Origin: a bacterium
GTDB lineage: Bacteria > Patescibacteria > JAEDAM01 > Absconditabacterales > Absconditicoccaceae
Direction: 5' to 3'
NCBI GenBank assembly: GCA_030528665.1
Contig: JAUMYK010000005.1
Coordinates: forward strand, 1 to 47,677
DNA length: 47,677 bases
The notes under the pieces are model-generated. The model was not told the origin of the DNA and made no database searches. It was given only the letters and a program-made list of their open reading frames with translations. Of the stretch, positions 31,269 through 41,326 are shown piece by piece; the first letter of the stretch is position 1, and each line of letters opens with the position of its first letter. A program made the translations under genes and the position numbers.

Positions 31269-34200
31269 TTAGGTAATTTTTCCAATCACTTTGGCAAAGC
31301 TCTTCATCGCTTGCAGAGTCGTATCCGAGAATGCAATCACCCTCTTGGAACGCACAGCTTTCAAAAAGTCAATCATTACATCGATCGTTTCATCACTGAG
31401 TCCCTGCAATTTTTTACCTTTGAGATCCGCAAAATACTTCAGATTCAAACGCTTCAAAGCCTGCTCAAGCTCGGTCTGATCAATATCCGCATGCTTAAGC
31501 AACTGAGAAAGCGAATTCAAATGCTTCAATACCTGATCAGGTACAAAATGAGCCATCGTTTTGTAACCATCATAGAGAGCATCAATTTCGCTCTGCGTCT
31601 TGCCAAGTGCAAATGTCTTTTTAAACTCGGTAAAGCTATCCAACTGCTTTTTGACTTGATCTAGCTTCGCAGGTTTTGCTCCAGAGGTCTTCAGACGCTG
31701 ATAGTCTGCATCCAAAAGCTTAATCTCACGATCAAAAGCATCATCCAATGCCTGATATTTAGGATTTCTCCTTATCGACTCATCCAAAGAAGGCAATCTC
31801 TGAGGATTTGAACCCAATTTTGCATTGTTAATAAAAGTATCAAAATCTGACTGTTGAGCGAGGAGTTTTCCTTCTTTGTTGGCTTTTCTAAAAGATTTAG
31901 CTAGCTGCTTGATCTCCTTAGCAGTCAAAGTACTCAGATCAGCATGCTTGATTCTCTCTGCCAAAGCCTGCATATCCACTCCTGAGAAATGATTTTTTTG
32001 TAAAATCTGCATCAAGAGTGCATGCTGATTACCAGCCAGTTGAAGGTTTTCGATCCCCTTAAGATCTCCTAGTACGCTGACCACATCTTCAGCACTTTGT
32101 CCAGTAATACGGGCATTGATCGCCTTGGTATCAAAATATTTGACCAAGAGATTGGCATCCGCATCAGGCAAACTCGTATGCGGTGCAAAAAGTGATTTGA
32201 CCAACCCTCTTTTAAGCATATCAGGATTATGGGCTGAGAGAGCATTATAAAGGAGTTTATTCTCTTTTTCGAGTACTTTGTGAAAGAGTCCACCCTTTTG
32301 TGATCCTTGCACGATCGCAGTTGCCTTCTCCAGAGTCAGATTTCCATTTTTGAGTGCCATGAGCATCTTTTGTGGTCCCTGAGCTCCGCTAAAAAACATC
32401 CTCCTCAGTGATCCAGCAGGTCCCAGATATTTGCCTCTGAGCTGTCTTGTAGCCCAGATCGAGCTTTTATAGGTCATATGCGGTAAGAGATAAGGCGTTT
32501 TCACAAGAAATTTGAGGGTCGTGCCTGGTTTTTTGATGATAAAATACCCTGCAGTCAGCGTAGCCAAGATCGGTGTCCCACCAGCCAACATATACTCCAT
32601 CCCTCACCATACCTTTCCCTGACAGAGCTTGCCAATCCCAGCACCCGCATTGAAAAGTGCCTCTTTGAAAAAAGTCCCCAGCCCGAGTACCCAGCTACCA
32701 TCATCTTTTTTGATCCACTGATAGACATGCGTTCCAAGCTCGATCTCCTTTTTCATCGCAAAGTAGCTATTGACAAACTGCTGTAAATACTGATAGTCTT
32801 CCATCGTTCGACTCCCTGTAGCGATTTTTTCATTGAGTGCAGGTATCTGAGCTCTCAACTGCTTTAACAATGGTAAAATACTTGAATGCTGAAGCAGTTC
32901 TTCTCTGTTCGCATCCTTGGTATTAAAGAGCTTGCCATACATATCTCGAGCATCCTGCTCAGCCACTTTCTCCAACTCCTCAATATCAGTCATAATTTTT
33001 GCACAACTCTTTTTGAGTGCCTCTCTCTGTGCTTCTTGAAGCCCTCCTGCGGCGATCGCCTCTTTAGCTCTGGTCAAGACATCTCCCTGCTCATCTTCAT
33101 CGAGGATATCGGCTCTCGCCTCATCACAGGATTCGATGACCTCTTCTGCTTCTTTTGGCACCTCAGCCCCCATAATTCCATATCTGGTCAAGAGCTGTGA
33201 GGCATTGGAGAGATTACCCTTTCTAAAAGCTTTGAAATCTGGATCTTGAGTGACATTTGCCTCAAACCATTTACTATCCTCGAGGGCATCATCGAGTTGT
33301 TTGAACTTTCCAGGATCAGATGTAAACTTTTTTTCTGCAATTTTTTGGATGAGCTCCTGCTCTTTATATTTGAGGAAGCTCGTCACTCTCATCTGCTGTC
33401 TAAAAAACGCTTTTAATGCTGCAATACGCTCTGGAGCATGCTCAGGACTCAGCCAGAGCGAAAACCTCTCTTGGATCGCCTTGCCAGGAGCAATCCCTGC
33501 AAAACTCGGTAAGGAAGTGAGAAAACTCGCCAAAGCCTTTCCTATCGCAGACCCAGAAAACCAACCTGCTACCTGCAGCTTGATCTCCTGCAAATCCTGC
33601 TGAAAAAAATCATAACGAATGCTCGTCTCGGACAACATCGCATCCACACTAGAAAAACTACCATCCATACAGTAAGGCACAACACCCTTGAGACTTTTTC
33701 CATCTCCATACTGGAGCGAAAGCTGCTGCATATCAGCATCATCCTGCCATCCGCTCTCCAGCTCCTTTTCAAAAAATCCATGATAAAGCCCATCTACTGA
33801 GGCTCCAAACTGCTCATACAGTTGCGCTCTTTCAGGACTCGATTCGACAAAATCGCTATACGCTTCGACCTGCTCTTTGCCATCATCATGATTATCCACC
33901 TTTGGAGGGAGTGTCTCTTTGTCCGCATAGTGCTCAACCAAGTACTTGATCCCAAAAAATCCTCCGATCCCTCCCAGCGCCATACTTCCCCATCTCTTGA
34001 GATTTCACCAGGTTTTACCTCGCCATGATTTTTTTTCATACACTTCTTGCTCTTCTTTGCTCCTGCCTTTGAAAAGCTTGAAGAGACTCGCAACCCCAAC
34101 ACCGATCCCTCCAAATGCCAAGAGCGATTTTGCTCCCGTCTGCCAATCAGCAAACAAATCTTTGGTCTTCTGCCAAAAATCTTTCTTTTCCTTTTTTTGC

Positions 34201-34544
34201 TTCCTGGTATCTGTAGTGGTCTCGTTGAGGTCTTCAGAGTTTTCCCTGTCTTTTGTTGAGGTATCAGCAGGTTGATCTCCAGTTTTAGTCTCCGCTTCTA
34301 CTGCACGAATATTTTGCTCCAGCTGAGCAAAATCTCAGTCATATTGCTGCAACAAACGTTTTACCTCCTCATTTTTTTCACCCCTCAAAAGAGACTCAGC
34401 ATTTTTCTGAGCTGCTTGTACTTTTTGCAAAAGTTCCTGCTTTTTTTCAGCTTTTTCGCTCCCTTGTACGGTATTTTTCAAAAGTTCGAACTCCTGACGG
34501 AGAGCGTCACTTTCGGATTGAAGTTTTTCGATACCTGGATTCAT
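31269..34544 (-). CDS. Giant membrane-associated coiled-coil protein, 1091 aa, unknown
   Basis: No family recognised. The N-terminal 90 residues form a coiled coil (LQSESDALRQEFELLKNTVQ, then EKAEKKQELLQKVQAAQKNA). An acidic linker follows, then hydrophobic Gly-rich helices near residues 136-155 (SLLAFGGIGVGVASLF), 186-205 (ALGGIGGFFGIKYLV) and 646-668 (MLAGGTPILATLTAGYFII). Between and after them are long charged helical regions. Three or more TGA codons are read as Gly. ATAAGG directly precedes the ATG. It heads a three-gene unit with the 1401-aa protein (36 bp gap) and the L,D-transpeptidase. The shared layout of Gly-rich membrane segments in long helices suggests that the two giants are partners. 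Confidence 0.75.
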
Positions 34545-34638
34545 CCTTATCATCACTATAAAATAAAGTCTACACCCTAAGTATACACAAAAAAACAAAA
34601 AAAACCTGATCTTGATCCAGATTTCCCTCCTTTTTTCA

Positions 34639-34666
34639 TTGACAAAACACCAAAATGAGGTATAAA
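34639..34666 (+). promoter_or_regulatory. Promoter for mraY
   Basis: TTGACA at 34639-34644, 16-bp spacer, TATAAA at 34661-34666. It is 88 bp before the mraY ATG and lies between the divergent giant-protein unit and mraY. Confidence 0.6.
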
Positions 34667-34753
34667 CAAGCAAAATCCTCTTGCATTTCATCGGAGAAAA
34701 GACTAACATTAAAATTCAAAGATAGAACACCTTTTACTCTCTGATCCAGGATT

Positions 34754-35836
34754 ATGACTCCTGCACTAGGAAATATCATTAGTATTCTTATTTTTTGTAT
34801 GACAAGTATGGGGATCGCAATGCTCCTCTATCCGCTCTATATCCGCCTTTTACAAAGGTTTAAAGCCTGAAAAACCATCCGTGAAAACAACGCTACTGGA
34901 GAAAAATCCCAAATTTTCGCTAAACTCCACGCCCACAAAGCTGGTACCCCTACAATGGGAGGTGGTCTGTTTATCATCATTATGCTGATTATGATTGGGA
35001 TTTCGATCCTTCTGCAGCAGGCTGGCTATATCAGCAATTCCCTCCGAAATACCAAGGAAACCTATATCATTCTCTTTGGATTTTTTAGTATGGGGATCAT
35101 AGGTCTGGTCGACGATTTCCTCAATATCAAAAATGTCGGAAAAATCAAAGGACTCAGTGCCAAGACCAAACTCATCGGGATGTTCCTCTTTTCAGCGTGG
35201 ATTTCCTATTGGTTTTATGTCAAGCTAGGTATTGACTATATCAATCTCCGACCGCTCGCCTGAAAAATCCAAATCTGAATTTTCTTTCCTATTTTGACCT
35301 TTATCTCTACAATCGCCATTGTCAACGCTATCAATATCACTGATGGACTCGATGGACTCGCAGGAGGGCTAATGGCAATCATCCTCACGACCCTCGGTAT
35401 CGTGACCTTTCTCAATGGCACCTACATCGCCACAACTGTTGTAGGCATCCTTGTCTCAGTCCTTGGAGCCTTCCTCTTTTTCAATATCAATCCTGCTAGG
35501 GTATTTATGGGAGATAGCGGAGCATTTGCCTTGGGAGGTTTTCTCTCCTCGCTCATCTATCTGCTCAATATGAGATTCTGAATTTTGATCCCTTTCCTAC
35601 TGATCTTCGGCGTATTTATCCTCGAGCTTTGCTCTAGCGCATTACAAATTTTTTGGAAAAAATGCTTCAAAAAGAAACTCTTTAGCGTTGCTCCTTTTCA
35701 TCATCTCCTCGAACACAAGGGTATGTCTGAGACGACAATTGTAATGAAAATGTGGCTGATCCAAGGGATTCTCGCAATCTTCGGAATCATCCTCATCCTG
35801 ATCGAATACGGAATGATGAAACACGGCAATCTCTAA
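34754..35836 (+). CDS. mraY: Phospho-MurNAc-pentapeptide transferase
   Basis: 360 aa with four TGA codons, and about ten membrane helices. GTPTMGGGLFI, GLVDDFLNIKN (catalytic Asp pair), VNAINITDGLDGLAGG and FMGDSGAFALGGF are all in place. The histidine motif reads APFHHLLEHKG against the usual TPIHHHFELKGW. MraY makes lipid I from UDP-MurNAc-pentapeptide and undecaprenyl phosphate, so the organism builds its own peptidoglycan. No other mur gene is next to it, unlike the usual dcw cluster. Confidence 0.94.
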
Positions 35837-35881
35837 GCTCCATCTCTAGTTGCCACCTTTTAAGTTCTCCCCCCTTATCCT

Positions 35882-36547
35882 ATGCACCCACGACAGCGCA
35901 ATCTCCTGCTCCTCACGAGCATCCTCCTGATGCTGATCCTCAATGGACTCGCCTCTGCCACTGCCCATCTAGGATTTGCACTCAAAGATTTATATCAATT
36001 TTTCCCCTTTGCGTTTATGCCGCCTGCTTGGGCATTTATGCTCTCTCGGGGATTGATTCATAGCTTGGGGATTGGGTTTTTTATTACATATTGTATGCAT
36101 CATACAAAAAATAAAAACTCTGATCATTTCAGTCAGGATTTTTTTCCCTATTATATCAGTATTCTCCTCTTGAATATCGCATGGATCATTACTACTACAC
36201 AAAGACTCTGGATTCTAAGCATTATCATCATCACTGCAATGCTGATCACCCTCTACCTAATTCTTAGGAAAATCTCGAAACAAACTGGAATGATCAAGTA
36301 CCTAGGAAACGCAGCTCGAGGAATCTATATGGGATGGATCAATATCGCAACAATCGTACTTGGGGTTTCTCAAGTAGTATATAGCCTAGGATATACGAGT
36401 ATTAGTACTTCATTTAGCCGAATGATTGCTTTGAGTATTGGCGTAGGAGCGGTCGCTGGAATAAGCTTTTATCAGCTTAAAAATTGGTATATGCTTGGTC
36501 GAAGTGTCTTTGCTCTTGGAGCGGCTTGGCTTGCTTTCTTGGGATAA
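35882..36547 (+). CDS. TspO/MBR-like multi-helix membrane protein
   Basis: 221 aa without TGA and with seven predicted helices. NLLLLTSILLMLILNGLASA then FPFAFMPPAWAFMLSRGLIH recalls the PPxWxF...W/R step of tryptophan-rich sensory (TspO/MBR) proteins. The rest shows helices at about 95-115, 120-140, 155-175 and 185-220. The Trp-rich core of true TspO is poorly kept, so function is open. It follows mraY by 45 bp and is closed by a terminator. Confidence 0.55.
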   Translation: MHPRQRNLLLLTSILLMLILNGLASATAHLGFALKDLYQFFPFAFMPPAWAFMLSRGLIHSLGIGFFITYCMHHTKNKNSDHFSQDFFPYYISILLLNIAWIITTTQRLWILSIIIITAMLITLYLILRKISKQTGMIKYLGNAARGIYMGWINIATIVLGVSQVVYSLGYTSISTSFSRMIALSIGVGAVAGISFYQLKNWYMLGRSVFALGAAWLAFLG

Positions 36548-36569
36548 ATTAAAGATTTCAAAAAAAAGA

Positions 36570-36596
36570 CTCCTGTATTATCGCAGGAGCTTTTTT
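36570..36596. terminator. Terminator between convergent TspO-like gene and hsdM
   Basis: CTCCTG (36570-36575), loop TATTATCG, CAGGAG (36584-36589), C and six T on the plus strand; seven A before the stem give a T-run for the minus strand. The TAA of hsdM is within the loop, so the hairpin probably serves both directions. Confidence 0.8.
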
Positions 36597-38023
36597 AAAT
36601 TTTCTAAACATAATTGAATTTCTTTTTCATTTTCTTCCAAGTCCTTCATAATCACTTGGGGATCTCTGTGAATGATTTTTTGATTTTTAGCAGGGTTTTT
36701 GGCTGAAAGGTCGTAGTCTTTGAGGTCCGCAACCGAAATTTTTCGTGATTGAGGTCAGACTTCTTTGCTTTTGAAAAGTTTGATCATCTCTGCAAAATCC
36801 TCAAAAGTAATCGGCTTATTCTTCGTTAGTTTACGACCTGGATCTACCTCATAATACCAAATCTCTTGAGTAGCTCTTGTCTTGTCAAAAAAGAGAATAT
36901 TTGTTTTTACTCCGCTATAAGGGAGAAAAATCCCTGCTGGCAGAGAAACGATCGTATGCAAATCAAAATCAGCCAATAACTGTTTCTTCACCTCTTGAAA
37001 AGCATTGGAGGTATTAAACAAAACTCCCTCTGGCACGATAATCGCCGCTTTCGCTCAGGTTTTCATCTTTTTCATAAAATGCTGAAGGAAAAGCATTTCT
37101 GTGGCATTCGTCTTTATCGGAAAGTTAGCTTGAATAGCTTCCTTTTCCTTCCCTCCAAAAGGAGGATTTGCAAGGATTAGATCAAAACCATCCTTTTCTT
37201 CAAAATCTCTGATATTGTCGACCAGGGTATTTTTCTTGTTGATATTTGGGTTTTCTATACCATGCAGAATCATATTCATCACTCCCATAATATAGGCAAT
37301 GGGTGTTTTTTCATTTCCCCAGAGTGCATCATGATTGAGCCAAGCAAGCTCTTCAGTGGTCTTTGCCTGAGGTCTTAAATATTGATACGCTTCTATCAAA
37401 AAGCCACAAGAACCAGTCGCACCATCATAAATCGTCTCTCCTATCTTGGGAGCAAGACACTCCACCATCGCCTTGATCACGGGTCTTGGTGTATAGAATT
37501 CCCCACTATTCCCTCCATCGTTTCCCATCCTTTGTAAGAGGTCTTCATAGATTTTGGAAAGTTCAAACAAATCTGACTGTGACTGAAAATTCATCGCATC
37601 AATAATATCAATTACTTCTCTCATCGTATGTCAGTTTTCTATTCTATTTTCTAGAAAAAAGAAAATTTCACCAATCTTATATTTCATGCTATGGTAGTCC
37701 TGTTCTCCATTGCGAAAGGATCTCAGATAGGGAAAGAGCTGTGTATTTACAAATTCTTTGAGGTCTTCACCTCCCATTGCTCTCAGATGATCAATTTTTC
37801 CTTCTTTTTTGGGAGCTGATCGCTTAGATCGCTGATATTCAGGAGCAAGGAGTTTGATATAATGCTTCCCATTAAGCGTAGCTTCTACCTCATGAGCTGA
37901 TTCATAGTCATCGAGAAACTTGAGAAAAAGAATCCAGCTGATCTGCTCGGTATAGTGCATTGCCCCAGAGATTCCATCATCACGGCGGAGAATATCGGTA
38001 ATACGGTTAATTTGTGCTTGCAT
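36578..38023 (-). CDS. hsdM: Type I restriction-modification DNA methyltransferase subunit
   Basis: 481 aa with TGA codons at 37631, 37055 and near 36752. The N-terminal helical domain (RITDILRRDDGISGAMHY, then EQISWILFLKFLDDYE) is followed by the methylase: EFYTPRPVIKAMVECL, motif I DGATGSCGFLIEAY near 200-210, and motif IV ILANPPFGGKE near 285. GAKAAIIVPEGVLFNTS is the canonical (G)RAAIVLPDGVLF step with TGA-coded Gly. It methylates adenine with HsdS and forms the nuclease complex with HsdR. In this operon it is the last gene, separated from hsdS by a toxin-antitoxin pair and one unknown gene. Confidence 0.93.
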
Positions 38024-38067
38024 AAGGAAGAAAAAAAGAGATAAAAGTCAGATTTTTGATTTTTTTA

Positions 38068-38766
38068 TTAAGATTGAGATGATTTTTGATCAAGATAATT
38101 CTGCAAAAGCCTAATCGTATCTGAAACAAGCTGAGATTTCACCCACATCTTTTGCTGATCCGTAAGTAATTCTCCAAGCCCTGCCAATACTGTATTGCTA
38201 TGGAAATAGTCAGGAATCTCCTCTATCAATGCTTGAAAAAGTTGATATTTATTCAGATCTGTCCTCAGTTCAATAATCTCATCATCACAGATAAAGTTTT
38301 GAGCAAGGAAATAATGTACATCAAATAAATCTCTAGAATACGCTCTATCGTAGAGTGCAACCATCTTATTTGCTACCATAGATGACTGACTCATACAATA
38401 AACATCAGTATTTTCTATCTTTTTTCGCTCATAACGATTACCATCAAGTGACCTTTTATTGATCTCAACCTTGATATTCATAGCTGATTCATCATAACGA
38501 AATATCCAACGATGCAATGCTTTACCAAGTGTCATATTTTTAATCTCACCAATATCTTCCAAAATATCCTGTAGCACATCCACTACTTCCTTCTCTCTTG
38601 TATGATCTAGTAAATCCAAATCAATATCCGTAGAAAATCTCGGCAATCCATAACAAAGAAAGGCAAGCGTCCCTCCTTTGAAAGCAAGACTATCTTTGAT
38701 TGGACTTTGAAAAATACTGGTCAGAATCTTAAGCATAAATGCTTTATGTTTACCATGATTGAGCAT
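38068..38766 (-). CDS. abiEii: AbiEii-type nucleotidyltransferase toxin
   Basis: 232 aa without TGA. LAFKGGTLAFLCYGLPRFST then DIDLDLL is the nucleotidyltransferase core of AbiEii/AbiGii toxins (GG(T/S)...R-x-S-x-DxD). Further features: ALHRWIFRYDESAMNIKVEI, MVANKMVALYDRAYSRDLFD (the usual (K)L-x-A-L-x-x-R-x-x-xRDxxD). Such toxins add nucleotides to tRNA 3' ends or similar targets and stop growth until the antitoxin is restored; here the target is unknown. The start overlaps the end of the antitoxin gene by 17 bp, the usual arrangement of AbiE pairs. Confidence 0.88.
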   Translation of the reverse strand: MLNHGKHKAFMLKILTSIFQSPIKDSLAFKGGTLAFLCYGLPRFSTDIDLDLLDHTREKEVVDVLQDILEDIGEIKNMTLGKALHRWIFRYDESAMNIKVEINKRSLDGNRYERKKIENTDVYCMSQSSMVANKMVALYDRAYSRDLFDVHYFLAQNFICDDEIIELRTDLNKYQLFQALIEEIPDYFHSNTVLAGLGELLTDQQKMWVKSQLVSDTIRLLQNYLDQKSSQS

Positions 38767-39316
38767 TGAGGAGCTGTTTAATTCTTAAAACGGTTTGCTT
38801 GGGATAAAGAGGATAAAGCTTTTCTATTCTTCTCTGATTGATCAATTCAGGCGCATCAATACTTGCCTTGGGATGCAGATAGACATAGTCACATAAGGCT
38901 CTCTCAGGAGTTGCCATACGATAGCCCTCATAACTTCTAATTCCAAGCTGATTTTGAGCGATCTCAGGTTTAATACGATAATAAAGAAAATGCTGATCTT
39001 GAATATGATATTGCCTTGATTTAAAGCTTACTGCACTGATCGTATTCCCATAAAACTGAAAAAAAATCCCCTCCCTAAAAAGGACCGTTTCACAAGAGAT
39101 ATACGACTCAGGATTGATCGCACTTGAAAGCTCAAAAGCATGATAGTTTGGAAGAGTTCGCACTCCCTTGAAAGGGTTGAGCAACAACTTTGAGGATTTT
39201 GCTCTTTGCAAAAAACTTTTCAGCCCTGCGATAGTAGGAATTTGAAGATATTCCTTCAGTTCTAAAAAACTAAAAACGGTTTTTTTTGTCCTTAATAATT
39301 GTGCAAGTCAATTCAT
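38750..39316 (-). CDS. abiEi: AbiEi-type antitoxin, winged-helix regulator
   Basis: 188 aa with one TGA at codon 3. The N-terminus is a helix-turn-helix (FSFLELKEYLQIPTIAGLKS then FLQRAKSS), and the C-terminal part (YEGYRMATPERALCDYVYLH) matches the AbiEi family signature (A(T/S)PEKALLDLIY). AbiEi antitoxins bind their own promoter and neutralise AbiEii without direct contact (type IV). It overlaps the toxin gene. A palindrome at 39328-39351, 11 bp upstream of the ATG, is a good operator candidate. Confidence 0.85.
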
Positions 39317-39327
39317 TTTGTGTTTAG

Positions 39328-39351
39328 AAAGTATTTGAAAACGAATACTTT
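39328..39351. promoter_or_regulatory. Probable AbiEi operator (inverted repeat)
   Basis: AAAGTATTTG (39328-39337), spacer AAAA, CGAATACTTT (39342-39351): ten-base arms with one mismatch. It overlaps the -10 box of the abiE promoter and lies just before the start codon, where binding would block transcription. Confidence 0.6.
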
Positions 39352-39376
39352 ATATACATAAAATTCTCTTTTTCAA
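39349..39376 (-). promoter_or_regulatory. Promoter of the abiE pair
   Basis: On the minus strand TTGAAA (39376-39371), a 16-bp spacer and TATAAA (39354-39349). It lies 33 bp before the ATG of abiEi and overlaps the inverted repeat, so the pair can be transcribed apart from the restriction genes. Confidence 0.5.
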
Positions 39377-39437
39377 GTCAAAAGAAAGAAAAAGCTAATT
39401 TTTATTTACAATATTTAAAAGAACCCAATAAAAAATT

Positions 39438-40118
39438 TTAATAATCAATACGACTTATAATTTTTGTAAAAAGTTCATCTAACAATTCTATATATAGAGA
39501 AATATCAAAAGAATCGATCATGCTCTGTATATATCTAGTTTTTATGAACTCCTCTCTGTTACTTTCATCTAGATCTCATCATAACATTGAAAACATAAAG
39601 GAAATGTAAAGTACTTTAAACTCTTGAAAATGTTGCTTGATAAATACCATTAAAACATTTTTTTCCTTTTCCAATGAAGAAATATTAACAACTTTTTCTT
39701 CATCTACATAATTTTTAATCTGAGAATGTAAGACTTCGCTAAAAGCTTTTAATTTTGTTTTTAGTTGCTCGACTAATTCTGCCTCTTTCTTATTTTGCTT
39801 TAAAAAATTCTCAAATCCAGTGCTTAATACTGTAGTTTTTGATGAAAAATCATACATATCTTTTATACTTAAATCTGACTTTTCCAAAAAAAATTGCTCT
39901 TCGTGTGCAAGTAGTTCTACCCATTTTTTAGTATCTTGATCAATTTTCTCGATATTCATAAATTGAAATTCCCTAAGTTTAAGAAAACAATCCAAAAAAT
40001 ATTGCTCTATATCATCATGAAGCGATTTTTTAAGTGGGCCAATTTCCCTAAATAGCTTCTCCTTTAATCCATTAAGAAAAGATAAAATAGATATTGTATT
40101 TTCTATACTTTCAAACAT
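39438..40118 (-). CDS. Unknown helical protein inside the restriction operon
   Basis: 226 aa with two consecutive TGA codons near residue 180 (SML-GG-DLDES). No family recognised. Almost entirely alpha-helical with many charged residues (ENTISILSFLNGLKEKLFRE, ELVEQLKTKLKAFSEVLHSQ, KEKNVLMVFIKQHFQEFKVL); no membrane segment and no catalytic motif. Its start lies one base after the hsdS stop, so it is probably translated by coupling with hsdS. This suggests a link with the specificity subunit or the defence function, but nothing shows what it does. 39317-39437 between it and abiEi holds only the abiE promoter region. Confidence 0.65.
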
Positions 40119-40119
40119 A

Positions 40120-41316
40120 TTATTTTATATCAATTAAATTATTTATGACTCCTTGACTGAGAGTTTGTTCTAGCCTACTCTGCCAGAGCTCATCACAGTG
40201 CTGGATTTGCTGAGCGACTTGAGCTTTGAGAAAAGTGATATGCTGATGGACTTGATCCAGATGAGCGACAATTTTTGCTTGCGTTTCAACGCCTGGAAGA
40301 GGAATTTTTATACTTCTCAATTTTTCTTGATTAAGCTTAGGAACCGTTGTTCAAGTTATATATTCTGATAAATCCTTAATCAATAAGTAATAAATTAGGA
40401 AATAATCATTTAATTTTTGCCTGTTTGGACGGAGCACATGAGCATGATTGTTTACCCATATTTTACCGTCAACTGGGAAAGCCGTTTTGTCTCCAGATCA
40501 CCATTTTGCTCAATCTTCTCCAATCAAAACAAGCTTTTCATCAAACAAATAATCATCAATATAATCCACAATTCATGTAGCTCAATAGTAAGGGTAAGGT
40601 CAAATTTTTCTTTCTCTTTGACTAAGTGGCCTCCTTTTTGAATCCAAAATATCACACACTTCTCACAGCTTTACCCTTTTCCAATTATTTAAGTTCCATT
40701 CTCTCTCTCTCTCTCTAGATCATCAGAAAGCTAGGTCAAGACTACCATTTCGAACCTCATCTAAGGTGGTAAGTTGCGACTGATATTCAGCTTTCAGTTT
40801 GGTGATGGTGGCATTGAGCTCATCAAGATAGGCGACGATCTTCTTTTGCTCCTCAAGTGGTGGGAGAGGGATTATTATATTTTTAATTTGCTCAGTACTT
40901 AAATTCGGAATAGCGGATCATGTTGATTGATATAAATTATCTTCTATTTTAGTACTTAGAAAAAGATGACAATACTGCTTGGTAATATCATTATCAAAAC
41001 TAAACTTTCCTACTCTTTGATTCAAATAATAAATTTTATTTGTATTGTTTATTGCTAATTTTCATGTAGTGGCACCAGACATAGCAATAACTAAATCTCA
41101 TGGATAAACACGAAAATCATCTAAATTCTTCGAATAATCTTTCAAATCAAAAAAAACTAATTTTTCATCATCAATGCCATTATTTTGAATATTTGATATT
41201 CTTAATATGGGATTTCAAGAATTCCTAAATAAAGAACTTTTAAAAGCATATCCATTTTGAAAAGAACATATTTCTCAAAGTTTTTTAAGTTGTCGCCTTG
41301 AGGTATGACTGTCCAT
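40120..41316 (-). CDS. hsdS: Type I restriction specificity subunit, two recognition domains
   Basis: 398 aa read through 14 TGA codons. TRD1 starts KKLGEICSFQNGYAFKS and ends in the conserved helix STEQIKNIIIPLPPLEEQKK then IVAYLDEL. The second half repeats it: WKRVKLGEVCDILDSKRRPL, PYPYYGATGIVDYIDDYLFD with both Gly TGA-coded, HAHVLRPN, and the final helix IPLPGVETQAKIVAHLDQV. Each TRD recognises one half of a split DNA target. Between the halves is an (AG)8 tract coding RERERE; a slip would cut off TRD2 and alter or end recognition. The start is 10 bp after the PIN gene stop. Confidence 0.92.
40701..40716. repeat. hsdS: (CT)8/(AG)8 simple repeat inside hsdS
   Basis: Eight CT units on the plus strand at the border of the two HsdS halves, translated as alternating Arg and Glu. 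Gain or loss of one unit shifts the frame, so the tract has the position and form of a phase-variation switch. Confidence 0.75.
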
Positions 41317-41326
41317 ATTTATAAAA

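Noticed and set aside
25883..34544. Many separate small genes in place of three large ones
   Set aside because: The pieces share frame and join across TGA codons; only three TAA/TAG stops occur.
40120..41316. Apparent frameshift in hsdS between TRD1 and TRD2
   Set aside because: Recounting the A-run near 40603-40610 shows one continuous frame when TGA is Gly; both halves are in register.
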